From Cinnamomum chago (lineage: Eukaryota > Streptophyta > Magnoliopsida > Laurales > Lauraceae), in NCBI GenBank assembly GCA_038049695.1, contig CP142451.1:68712001-68776000 (forward strand): DNA of 64,000 nucleotides, given 5' to 3'. The translations under genes were made by a program, and so were the position numbers. Of the stretch, positions 22,064-32,795 are shown in pieces. A model generated the notes under the pieces. That model was given only the letters and a program-made list of their open reading frames with translations, had not been told where the DNA came from and made no database searches. Numbering within the stretch: the first letter of the stretch is position 1; each line of letters opens with the position of its first letter.

Positions 22064-23480
22064 ATGAATACTATTAAAATGGATTCTACTAAGTTAGATT
22101 GTTTAGACTTTTGTGTAGATTCTTCTAGACCTCTCTTTCTTCCATCTATTGGAGATTCAAGCCTTCAAATTAATGAATCTCAATGTGACTTAAAAGAAGA
22201 AGAATATGATGAAAATGAAGATGATCTTCAACAAGCCTGTGAAGAATTATATACATTATCTTTAAAGCTTGATAAGAAAAACAAAAAATTAAGAGAAGAA
22301 TCAAAAGGCTAAACAAAGAATTAGTCTCTTCAAAAGATGAACCTAGAGAGAAAGAAGAAGTCATACAATGTTTAGACTCTAAGTTTATGATCTCTTTACA
22401 TAACCTATCCAATATCAAAGATGAACTAAATGAGATTGAGATAAGTTATGATGAGTTTAATAAAGAAAATTTAAATCTAAGAGATCAATTACAAAGGCAA
22501 GACAAAGACATTATCAATTTAGAATCCAAGTTGACAATTTCAAAGGAAAAATTATCTAATGCTCAAAGTAATATAAAAACCTTAGAACTTGGATCTAATG
22601 TTGTTAATGAACTTAAATTTGAATTAAAACTTGCACATGAAGAACTAAACAACTATAGGAAATTGAAAATGATTTATTAAAGTTCAAAAATGAAAATTCA
22701 ATCCTTATAAACAAAGTCACTCTACTTGAAAGTTACAAACAAAAGTATGAGTGCAAATTTACCCAAGGTGAAGAGAAATTTGAAAAATTATTTAGATTGG
22801 GTAAATCTCAAGGAGATAGGACGGGTCTTGGATTTGATAAGTATACTTCACATGACCCTAAATTCACCAACACTTTTGTGAAAGGTGAGTCCTCTTTCTC
22901 TAGCACTCTCTCTCTTATGCCCAAAACTAAATGTCATTATTGTGGTAAGGAAGGGCATTTCAAATTTGAGTGCAAATTAAGGAAAAGTCATATGTCTAAA
23001 CCCATCTTTGAACCTAAGAAAATTAAATCTAATTCTATGAAGGGTAAGACTTTGAATTCCAAGGAAGACTCTAAGAATTTCAAACAAGTTAAAACAATTC
23101 AAAAAGAGTCATCCAAGATAGACTTTAAAAAGACTAATAGTCAAAATAAATCTATCAAAAAGAAACTTCTCACTTTGCCTCCTTTAACCTTAGAAATGAA
23201 TGAATTCTTGAAAAAGGTTGAAAAGTTAAAATTAAAGTTCAAAAGACAAAAAGAGGGAGGAAAAGATAAAAGAAATGAGAAGAATAAAAAGAAAATGAAA
23301 CAAACACACCAACTTCCAAAGACTAATCATCAATCTAAAATAGTCAAACCTCAAGGATTTGATGTCAAGTCTAAAAGAATTCAATCCTTATCTCCTCTAG
23401 TTGGTGGAAATTTAAAAATAGACTCCAAAGCCCAAGACCTTAGATGGATACTTAAGGTTAGACCTTTAGAAAATTACTAA
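22064..23480 (+). pseudogene. R1 gag-like protein, two frameshifts
   Basis: Three successive frames (22064-22312, 22387-22680, 22797-23480) read through smoothly if the frame shifts once near 22305 and once near 22670, giving about 470 codons. The first two-thirds are rich in E, K, L, N and S with heptad-like spacing, a likely coiled coil. Then comes GKSQGDRTGLGFDK and a CCHC knuckle C-HY-C-GKEG-H-FKFE-C (about 22930-22971), followed by a very lysine-rich tail ending at a stop. The knuckle would bind element RNA and the coil would support assembly. I chose the first ATG after the primer site. Resemblance to the C-terminal half of Sirevirus Gag is from family knowledge. Confidence 0.75.
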
Positions 23481-24669
23481 GGCTTTTTAGATAGATAGGA
23501 CCAACCTTTTCTCATAGTTATATGTCTAGTTGGTCTTGAATCTAGTTCTTTCTACTCTCTTAGTATCTCTCTAGGTTTTAGTTTCATTTGGTTGAGTCTT
23601 GTTTGTTGAAAATGCATTTTGTATTTTAAAAAGGTACTTTATGATTAAATGCATATTTATGATCAATTTGATTTGAAAAAGCTTTTAAAAGTTATACATT
23701 CCCAATCAATTGATTTGCTTTTCAAATTGTTTATTTTTTGAATGAATTCATAGTCAAACCATTGTTTTTTCAAAATTAAATGATTTTGAAAAATGTCTTA
23801 TATCCTACAAGTCTTCATTTCTTCAAAAGGAATTATTTAGAATTGATTTTATAAAATTTCTTTTATAAAAATTTTTAAGCTTGTATGAGAGCTGCGGTTA
23901 AGGGTAGATTGCTTGATTATTGACCCATCTTCATTCAACCCTGTTTTCTCTAAACCTGATCAAAATTTAAGGCAGCCCCAGTTAGCCTGGTCGACTGGGT
24001 GAAGTAGCCAGTTGACCGAGCCTACATTTTCAGCAACAAAATCAGTTGCGCTGAGCCTGTTCTGTTCCAAACAGAACTTCTTCATCTCTTGTGCAGGTCG
24101 ACATCAGAGTAAGCCCGTGCTTCCAGTTTGCCTTTCTCCTCTATTTTTCCTCTTGTAATCATTATTCTCTTCAAGGATATGTTCTCCCCTCCTTCTTAAT
24201 CTATCTTCTCGTCACTGTTGGGCGTCCTCGTCTCTGCTGAGCATTCTCTCATCACGCAGGCAGTTGTTAGTGTCTGGTTCTCTCTCTCACTCAGCTGGAG
24301 ACACATTGTTCCAGGTTGTGTGCGATCTTTCCAGTGTATCAAGAACCCATGCATTCCTATCCAGTCTTGCCGCCCACACTCTGATTTGCTGACTGTGTGC
24401 TGATTAACAGATTCAGAATCCATCTGTGTTTTCTATTCTCTGTTATGTGTGTGGCTGGTCAATTGTCTTCTACACTCTTTTAGGAGCTTCTGTAGTCATC
24501 TGGACACATCCATTTGGCATCATTCATATGTGAATTTCTTAGCTCCAAATCCTGCACTCCAAGTGTTTGACATATTGTTTGCACCACATCTGTCTTCAAG
24601 AAGCAGCTATTATGCCCATTTCCAGCCTTTGTTCATTGTCTTGAGCATCTCTTGCTTTGATTTCTTCCA
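23481..24669 (+). other. R1 spacer with E1-type hairpins and palindrome remnants
   Basis: No coding signal. At least three hairpins of the E1 class lie at 23499-23830: GACCAAC/GTTGGTC (23499-23505, 23529-23535) around CATAGTTATATGTC, an ATGCAT pair near 23610-23665, and a TTGAAAAAGC/GCTTTTCAA stem around AAGTTATACATT near 23670-23730. From 23975 to 24105, degraded GGTCGAC palindromes (GGTCGACTGGG, GGTCGACATC) recall the LTR promoter block. 24110-24669 is pyrimidine-rich leader-like sequence before the next ORF. Confidence 0.6.
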
Positions 24670-25599
24670 ATGGCTCGCACAAAGCAAACTTTTAGGAGGG
24701 AAAGCAAAAGGTCCAAAACAGGCCATGCTTCTTCATCTCATAGATCTCCCTCTACTTCTCCTGAAGCCGGCCCTCCTCCAGAGATTAGATTCAACCCAAT
24801 TTCCTCTCCATCCTATGTTGTCAAATCATTCCGGAGCAAATGGATAATTGTTGAAAAGATGTGCATTGTCAAAGACCTTGTGGACCACAATGTCCCGGCT
24901 ATACTTGAAGTCATTGGATGGGATAACATCCTTACTTGGAGTGGCAAATCTTATGCTTCCTCCGTCCATGGTCTATATGAATCTATCTGTGCCTCTACTG
25001 CAAATTCATTTTCCATTAGATTTCTTCATGGTGATGAGGTGGTCACCATTGACTTGATTTCCTCCATCTTAGGCATCCCTAGGTCTGATGGTCCAAGATT
25101 CATCTCAGATGTCCTACCTCTTGATGAGAGAGAGTCAGTCACTAGTGCTTTTTGTGGCAAACCTGAAGAATGGTCTACCAAGAACTGTCTCCAAGCCTCT
25201 TCTATGATTCCCTCTCTTCGTATTATGCACATTATCTTCACTCATTCCATTTATCCTAGGAAAGGGAACCGAACTGAAGTAACTCCGTACACGGCGAATA
25301 TTCTTTATAATGTGATTACCGGAGTGCCTATGTGTCTTCCTTCCATTATCATGCACCATATCATCCGGGTTATCACTGGCTCCCAGCCATGTGCTGCCCC
25401 CTTCGGGTTTCTTATCACTGAGATTGCCCGATCTTTTGGTGTGATCCCACCTGCTTCTAAGAGACCTGAATCCACCACTGTTTTCAACAAAACAAATATT
25501 CTCTTGATGAAGCTGCCTCCTCCTCCACGAGCAAACCCAGTTGCAGAAGGAGATGCTGAGATTGAGGTGGCAGAGACAGAGATTGCAGATCAGCAGTAG
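24670..25599 (+). CDS. Putative plant transposon protein, H3-like N-terminus (309 aa)
   Basis: This is an intact frame of 309 codons. It starts MARTKQTFRRESKRSK, identical to histone H3 in the first seven residues, then a Ser/Pro-rich stretch. The core from about residue 40 to 270 contains RSKWIIVEK, SIRFLHGDEVVTIDLISSIL and APFGFLITEIARSFGV, the pattern I associate with the Pfam family named putative plant transposon protein (PF20167, from memory). Proteins of this kind are common beside plant retroelements and their role is unknown. The end is acidic and Q-rich and stops at TAG; a coiled-coil tail continues in another frame. It lies inside R1, between gag and the R2 insertion, on the element's strand. 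Nuclear location is only a guess from the basic start. Confidence 0.75.
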   Translation: MARTKQTFRRESKRSKTGHASSSHRSPSTSPEAGPPPEIRFNPISSPSYVVKSFRSKWIIVEKMCIVKDLVDHNVPAILEVIGWDNILTWSGKSYASSVHGLYESICASTANSFSIRFLHGDEVVTIDLISSILGIPRSDGPRFISDVLPLDERESVTSAFCGKPEEWSTKNCLQASSMIPSLRIMHIIFTHSIYPRKGNRTEVTPYTANILYNVITGVPMCLPSIIMHHIIRVITGSQPCAAPFGFLITEIARSFGVIPPASKRPESTTVFNKTNILLMKLPPPPRANPVAEGDAEIEVAETEIADQQ

Positions 25600-25628
25600 C
25601 CCCAGCCTGCTCAGCCAGAGCATCAGCC

Positions 25629-25760
25629 ATGTCAGCCCTAGCCCCTCCTCAGCGTACTATGGAGGAGCGCATGTCGTCTATGGAGCAAGTGGTTGCTACC
25701 TTACGCTCTGAGTTTCAGGAGTTTAGGCAAGAGGTGTCTGGGAAGATAATAAGACATTGA
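25629..25760 (+). pseudogene. Displaced C-terminal coiled coil of the preceding ORF
   Basis: A 43-codon frame contains ERMSSMEQVVATLRSEFQEFRQEV, a clear heptad pattern. A coiled-coil tail often ends proteins of the family encoded just upstream, so this is probably the original C-terminus, cut off by the TAG at 25597-25599 and a frameshift. That link is an inference. Confidence 0.5.
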
Positions 25761-26183
25761 AGTACCTCTCGAACATCTCCAAGAGCTGCAGGCACCATGA
25801 TGATGTTATGCCCCCGTCTCCTCTAGATTCATCGTAGACCATTAGGAGGGTTTTCATCTTTTTGTGGGGATAGTTTTGGGTAGTGATAGATTGATGTTCA
25901 CTTGATGTATTCTTTATCTATCAACTGACTTGATGTTTTGATTACTGACCATGATCTTTTGTTTATGTAATGGTCAAGTATTTAGTGATTTTTGTACTAA
26001 ACTATTCTTGTTAAATTAATGAAATTTCAATTTCACATTTCATCTCTTATCTTCTTGTTATATTTCTCTTGATGAATGTTTACGTTAATTTGAAGCTTTA
26101 TATTGATAAATCAATTCATATATGTTATCTTAGCTTCATTCTAACAATGCATAGAAAAATCTATATACATGATAACCTGTTCC
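25761..26183 (+). other. R1 untranslated sequence before R2
   Basis: AT-rich sequence with no ORF or recognised motif. It ends in GTTCC (26179-26183), the left target duplication of R2; R1 resumes at 35127. Confidence 0.6.
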
Positions 26184-28090
26184 TGAAAGTCCGGGGATCC
26201 GAACCCTAGAGGGGGGGGGTGAATAGGGTGAGCTACAATATGTGACCAATTTTAACCAATTTTAACTTCTTTAATCTAAACTAGTCACAAGTGGTGATTA
26301 AGTAAATAAATGCGGAAGCTTACAAAAACAATCACCACAAAGCATGCACCAACACACAAGGATTTATAGTAGTTCGGCCTCAATGCCTACATCCACTACC
26401 GGCTTGTGATCCAACAGCCCCACCGGATTTCCACTATTTATGCTTTTCAATAGGCTAAGCAATAACCTTTACAATGATGTTTTTCAAGGCTTAACATCAA
26501 CCTATTACACTATGCTTTTCTTAGGCTAAGCAATAACCTCTTCAACCAAAGGTTGATTATCTCTCTAATTAGTGCCTAGAATACACTTGATGGAGATACA
26601 GTTAATAGCTCATTACAATGCCTCTTAATTAGGCGGATATGAAAGTGTACATCTATTTCACACACACACACACACTATGAATGCAAAGATGAATGCACAA
26701 TGTGTATGCATGATGTCTTCAATCAATTTGAAAATGAAAGCTCATAAATGTATGCCAAAGGCTTTTGAAAGTTTTAGCTCATAAAAACATTTATGATTGA
26801 GGAAAGAATGCAAATCACATGTTAAAAATAACTTGTAAAAGATATACATTTGCATCCTAAACAAGTTGTGAAATTCTAAGTACAAAACATGTGATGCATA
26901 GGGATGTCAATCAAATTAACAACGTAGCTCAAAACATAAAAATAGAATTGATTGAAATTAGGGGACAAATCATATGAAATTATAAAGACAACTTGAAAAT
27001 GATATACCTATCAAACTAAGGCAAGTTGTGAAACTTTAAAACAAAGATACATATGATTTGTGAAGTTGTTGAATCCAAAACATAAGATAGATTTGAAGGA
27101 GATTTTCTTATGATGAAAAACAACAACCATAGATTCAACCAAGTATAGGAATCATGTTACATATAATTTCAAAGATTCTTTCATTAACATGATTTACTTA
27201 GATATACCAATTTAAGTACTACTTGTATTGAATCAAGGTGATGCATCCAAAACAATAGATCAATTAAAAAACATATACATGTTAAGGATACAACAAATCA
27301 TAGTTTATCATGCTACAAAAGATTTACCAAAAATAAAGCAAAGCATGAAAACATATGATTAAGAAAAGTAAAGCTTACTTAGAGATTTAACTTCATTAAT
27401 CCAAGCTTTAGCTTTCCTAATGACCCCTTTCATCCCTTAGTTCATTCCCCTTTGATTTGCCTCAAAACCTCTCAAGGAAGGTCTAAAAATCCCTCACCTT
27501 TGGCAAAGGAATGAACTAGTATTTATAGCCAAAACAGCCCAACGGCTAGTCCCCGGTCGACCTGCAAAAGGGCCCGGTCGACCTGGCCTTTACAACGGTC
27601 ATAAAACTAACCAATTGACAGAGCCCCAACGGCTCTTTCCTAGTCGACCCGCAGTGGGCGCGGTCGACCGGGTCCCCTGTTGGGCTGGTCGACCGAGCCC
27701 ACTGCGGGTCGACCTGGCCTGGGACTAAAATTCCCTAATTTTGCATTTTACAAGGTATTTTCTTGAGGGAACTATTGGGCCAATGAATCAAGCTTGGAAA
27801 CATGTTTTAAATCAAACCAAGTGGTTTAAAAACATGAAACATAAAAAGCCTAAAAAGATTAGAAAGAAATAAAACATAGGCTTGCTTGATTTCTAAAACT
27901 TCTTTTCAAAATGAATTGCATCCAAGTATAAAAACAAAACATGCATAAATCAATAGTTTTACAAATCTTAAAAACAATGCATGTATAAAACAAGATTTCA
28001 AGATTTTCTAAATCAATGCAAGTGTGAAAATTCAAATGGTGCTAATATGCTAATGCATCCATCAAATTGCAATACACAAAATTTCTAACA
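26184..28090 (-). repeat. R2 3' LTR (1,907 bp)
   Basis: On the minus strand it reads from TGTTAGAAATTTTG to GGACTTTCA. Plus-strand landmarks are the AGCCT hairpin units (about 26440-26550), a short (CA)n run (26659-26675), AACGGCTAG MSA sites with TATTTATAG near 27520-27550, and GGTCGACC-type palindromes up to 27715. Confidence 0.92.
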
Positions 28091-28880
28091 ATCTCCCCCT
28101 TTGCAATTTGATGGCAACTTACTCAACACCGAATTAACACACCAAGTCTTTAGCTCCCCCCTAAGCTGGACAAGTCTTGAAATCTCTTGGATGCTTCTTC
28201 TCTTAGCTTGGGCTCACTACACCAAAAATCGGAAATTGGAACGGAAAAGCGTTCCTAATCCTTCCGTTCCTAATCCGTTAAAGTGTTCCAATTTCCGTTC
28301 CAATTTGGATTAGGAACGGTTGGTACCAAATTGGAACGGAAATTGGAACACTTTAACGGATTAGGAACGGAAGGATTAGGAACGCTTTTCCGTTCCAATT
28401 TCCGATTTTTGGTGTAGTCTCTTGGGCTTTTTCTTCATTCTTCTTGATGCTTGGAGCTTGATCATTCTTCAAGCTTTCTCTTCTTCTTTCATTCTTTAGC
28501 CATGCATCTTCTTTAGCTCCCAAGCTTTCTTCTTTCACTTCTCCCCCTTTGACCATGCCTCTCTCTCCCTTTGGCAAGATATGCATTCTCTCCCCCTGTA
28601 GAAGATCATACAATATCTACCCTTAGGAAGCTTGGACATTCTCTTCCCCTTTAGAGAACTTGAATGCTCTCTCCCCCTTTGACATTAAATTGCAAAGGTA
28701 CCTACACACATGAAACAAGGAAAATACCTTTTAGTAGCACTTGTTAACAAAAGAAATCGAAAATGAAATACATAACAGGTTATCGTGTATGGAAGTAATC
28801 TCTAAGGGTTCAAAGGCAATCCAAGGGTGAATTTGATCAAAACTAATACTTCCTATGAAGGTTTACACTCCCCCTCAATC
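28091..28880 (-). other. R2 polypurine region (minus strand)
   Basis: On the minus strand the functional tract CAAAGGGGGAGAT lies at 28091-28103 beside the 3' LTR. Further purine blocks, seen here as CTCCCCCTTTG and similar, occur near 28540, 28590, 28670 and 28870. The MITE at 28216-28418 interrupts it. A frame at 28353-28613 is a by-product of these repeats. Confidence 0.7.
28216..28418. mobile_element. 203-bp foldback MITE
   Basis: Two arms of about 90 bp are almost perfect reverse complements around a short centre near 28307-28328, starting ACTACACCAAAAATCGG and ending CCGATTTTTGGTGTAGT. CTC on both sides (28213-28215, 28419-28421) fits a 3-bp target duplication, as in CACTA-type elements. 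Within the arms GGAACGG and ATTGGAAC motifs recur. It encodes nothing, and its transcript would be one long hairpin. Confidence 0.88.
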
Positions 28881-28889
28881 CATTCTCTC

Positions 28890-31330
28890 CTTTTGTCAAA
28901 CTTTTGACAAAGATATAACTATTTGGTTCAAGAAGAAGATGGTTTTACCAATTGAGAGTCAACTTCAAGGAAAGGATTAGATTCGTTTAACTAGAGAGCA
29001 CAATATGATCAAATTACCAAAAGAGCAAGGTCAATGAGAAATGTGATCATGGATACCAATTGGAAAAACAAAGAATACCAATTGAGATTCAAAGATAAGT
29101 CTATTAAAATCAATCACTCTAAAATGTAGTTATAAAGAATATAACTATTAAGATAAATCCAAATTAGAGCTATCCATGATGAAATGGGGTTTACTAAACA
29201 TAGCATCAATCAATTTAACTATGAAGAACATATGCTATGAAAGTTTTGAAATCATTTCATTCAATAAAAAAATATGATTATTAATGTGCAAGATTAGTGA
29301 AATGAAATTCAACCATGAAGCCTACCTCAACCATTAACTAACCAAGATTATGAACACATAAATATGGTGGTCATGAGATTTACCTATATGAGCAAGAGAG
29401 GTGGCAAACATGAAAATTATGATGCTAATGGAATGTGACATGGAACAATAATATATTACTATTTAGTTCAATCAAATGTACACAAGGTTTATCACATTCA
29501 CAAGAAATGACATCAATTGGATATGAAATCAATGGAAAATTATACCAAATGAAACCAATTGAATATGACAACATGATTAATAGCAAGGATGTGACAAACA
29601 CAAAATTCCATCAAGCATCATAAATGATTATTCATCACTTTAAATGATATAACTATTGAGCATAGTGATGAACAAGATAAATTGCAATGCAAAAGGATAT
29701 GACTTGGTAAGGCATGCAATTTTCAAAGTGTCAAAATCATATGAATTCTACTACTAAGATATCCATCAAACATATAGATATATGAGGAATGAATTTCAAA
29801 GAGTTTCATATGATCAAGATCACTACTATGAAGTTGAAACATGTATAAGGATGAAATCACTTAGAGAATATACATGAATCAACATCATAACCATCCAAAA
29901 AGAAATGACTAGAAGGCATAGAGGATGGATTTGAGTTCTAGTATGGTTTCTACAAATATAACTAAGATCACAACATACATAGAACAATTTGACATTTGCA
30001 TAGAGAGGATCAATCAACAATCAAGATCTAACTCATACCATATCATCAATAAAGAATATAACTAAGCAAGCACAAGAAGGTATGGAGTTAGAGGGACATC
30101 ATGGATCGCATAAAGATGAAGATGGATCACATATATGGATATACCTATTAAAAACAATGGATTAATTCCAATTCATCTAAAATGATCCATTAACCTATCA
30201 TGCAACATCTCCACTCTTAGAAAATGTACCAATCTTACCATGCAATGGAAAAAGGATATGAGGTTTATACCAAATGAACTTAGCACATTAAATCACATAT
30301 GTACTTAATAAGCTCAAATACAAGATTTTACTATAAAGCACATAAACAATCATCAATTTGCATTAATGAAAATATATACCAAGTTAGACACAAACATGCA
30401 AATCAATGAAACCATATCCAACCAAGCAATGTAAGACATCAAAATCAATTTGCATAAAGAATGTAACTAAATGAGCAAAGATGCAAATTGTTTGTAAAAA
30501 TTATTTCCTTCCAAATGATATAATCATAATTAAGCACAAGGAAATAACTTCAAGGAAAATGTTTCTATAAATACAACCAATAAAGCTTAGAACATTTTCC
30601 AAAGTTTTTCAAATCACTTCAATATTTAAAATTCCAACAAAGAATCATTTATAGAATTATGAGCAAGCGATTTTGAAAAACAAGAAGTGTACTACTATAA
30701 ATTTTCAATTTGTATTCTAAAAATGTCAATAGACACTCATACAAATTGAACACATATTTTCCATACCAAGAGATATAACTTGAAAACTCAATGGAAAACT
30801 TAAATTGCTTCAAATCATTTGATTTACAAAAAAAAATATCTAATTATGACATTCATCAAATGATTTTCAAACATCAATTGATCATGAAAAATCTAGCTAT
30901 GAAAGCTTTTGTAATCACAATCAATTGATCATGAATAGATATGCACTACAAGACTATATGAATAAAATGCAAATCCATCATGAAAATATTGCCATCAAGG
31001 GATTTTGAAAACCATGAGATATAACTTAAAGATTCATGAAGACAAAATCAAATGATCACAAAGAAACATTGCATTTTAAGAGATGTGACTATAAAGAAAA
31101 AAAATGCAAATGTAACATGACCAACAATAAGATTTAACTATTAAATGATAGGTTGGTCAAAGAGAGGTTCAAGGCCTTAAGGAAAGTCTAATAGTCTACC
31201 TTTGAAGATTCCCCTAAGGTCTTGAAAAGGATGTCCTTGAGAGTTCACTTTGAGGACTCACCAACTCTTGGAGATATAACTTGAAAACGTCTTAGAGTTG
31301 TGAAAAGGTTCTATGGGGAAATTTCATTTT
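28890..31330 (-). repeat. R2 internal hairpin array, homologous to that of E1
   Basis: Shown on the plus strand, loops carry AGATATAACT, the reverse of the E1 core. Stems conserved with E1 include TTCATCACT/AGTGATGAA (29631-29639, 29664-29672), GACCAAC/GTTGGTC (31119-31125, 31152-31158), CATAGCAT/ATGCTATG (near 29197-29240) and AAATCATTTGAT/ATCAAATGATTT (near 30820-30870). CTAACTCATACC/GGTATGGAGTTAG (near 30030-30090) keeps the E1 stem but has its bulge on the other arm. No coding signal. Confidence 0.78.
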
Positions 31331-31437
31331 CAATCATAGTGGAAATCATTACACAGATATGCAATAAAACACAACACTAGGGTTCTAATCTAGAAAGGAT
31401 CAACTCCGGGTTGTTAAGCCCTAAATGGAGTAACCTC

Positions 31438-31450
31438 GCTCTGATAACAA
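31438..31450 (-). other. R2 primer binding site, mutated
   Basis: On the minus strand TTGTTATCAGAGC lies directly beside the 5' LTR; the usual TGGTATCAGAGC has one changed base. Confidence 0.8.
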
Positions 31451-31924
31451 TTGAAAGTCCGGGGATCCGAACCCTAGAGGGGGCGGGGTGAATAGGGTGA
31501 GCTACAATATGTGACCAATTTTAACTAATTTTAACTTCTTTAATCTAAACTAGTCACAAGTGGTGATTAAGTAAATAAATGCGGAAGCTTACAAAAACAA
31601 TCACCACAAAGCATGCACCAACACACAAGGATTTATAGTGGTTCGGCCTCAATGCCTACATCCACTACCGGCTTGTGATCCAACAGCCCCACTGGATTTC
31701 CACTATTTATGCTTTTCAATAGGCTAAGCAATAACCTTTACAATGATGTTTTTCAAGGCTTAACATCAACCTATTACACTATGCTTTTCTTATGCTAAGC
31801 AATAACCTCTTCAACCAAAGGTTGATTATCTCTCTAATTAGTGTCTAGAATAAACTTGATGGAGATACAGTTAATAGCTCATCACAATGCCTCTTAATTA
31901 GGCGGATATGAAAGTGTACATCTA

Positions 31925-31927
<3 letters not shown>

Positions 31928-31988
<61 letters not shown>
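31928..31988. repeat. (CA)n microsatellite
   Basis: About 61 bases of uninterrupted CA repeat inside the R2 5' LTR. The other LTR of the same element has about 17 bases at the same place. Confidence 0.95.
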
Positions 31989-31990
<2 letters not shown>

Positions 31991-32795
31991 TGAATGCAAA
32001 GATGAATGCACAATGTGATGCATGATGTCCTCAATCAATTTGAAAATGAAAGCTCATAAATGTATGCCAAAGGCTTTTGAAAGTTTTAGCTCATAAAAAC
32101 ATTTATGATTGAGGAAAGAATACAAATCACATGTTAAAAATAACTTGTAAAAGATATACATTTGCATCCTAAACAAGTTGTGAAATTCTAAGTACAAAAC
32201 ATGTGATGCATAAGGATGTCAATCAAATTAACAATGTAGCTCAAAAAATAAAAATAGATTTGATTGAAATTAGGGGACAAATCATATGAAATTATAAAGA
32301 CAACTTGTGAAACTTTAAAAAAAAGATACATATGATTTGTGAAGTTGTTGAATCCAAAACATAAGATAGATTTGAAGGAGATTTTCTTATGATGAAAAAC
32401 AACAACCATAGATTCAACCAAGTATAGGAATCATGTTACATATAATTTCAAAGATTCTTTCATTAACATGATTTACTTAGATATACCAATTTAAGTACTA
32501 CTTGGATTGAATCAAGGTGATGCATCCAAAACAATAGATCAATTAAAAAACATATACATGTTAAGGATACAACAAATCATAGTTTATCATGCTACAAAAG
32601 ATTTACCAAAAATAAAGCAAAGCATGAAAACATATGATTAAAAAAAGTAAAGCTTACTTAGAGATTTAACTTCATTAATCCAAGCTTTAGCTTTCCTAAT
32701 GACCCATTTCATCCCTTAGTTCATTCCCCTTTGATTTGCCTCAAACCCTCTTAAGGAAGGTCTAAAAATCCCTCACATTTGGCAAAGGAATGAAC

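Noticed and set aside
24670..24720. Captured histone H3 gene fragment
   Set aside because: Similarity ends after the first eight residues of the tail and the rest is a different protein family.
24449..24847. 132-codon frame overlapping the transposon-protein ORF
   Set aside because: It overlaps in another frame, is hydrophobic and low-complexity, and has no recognisable domain; a shadow.
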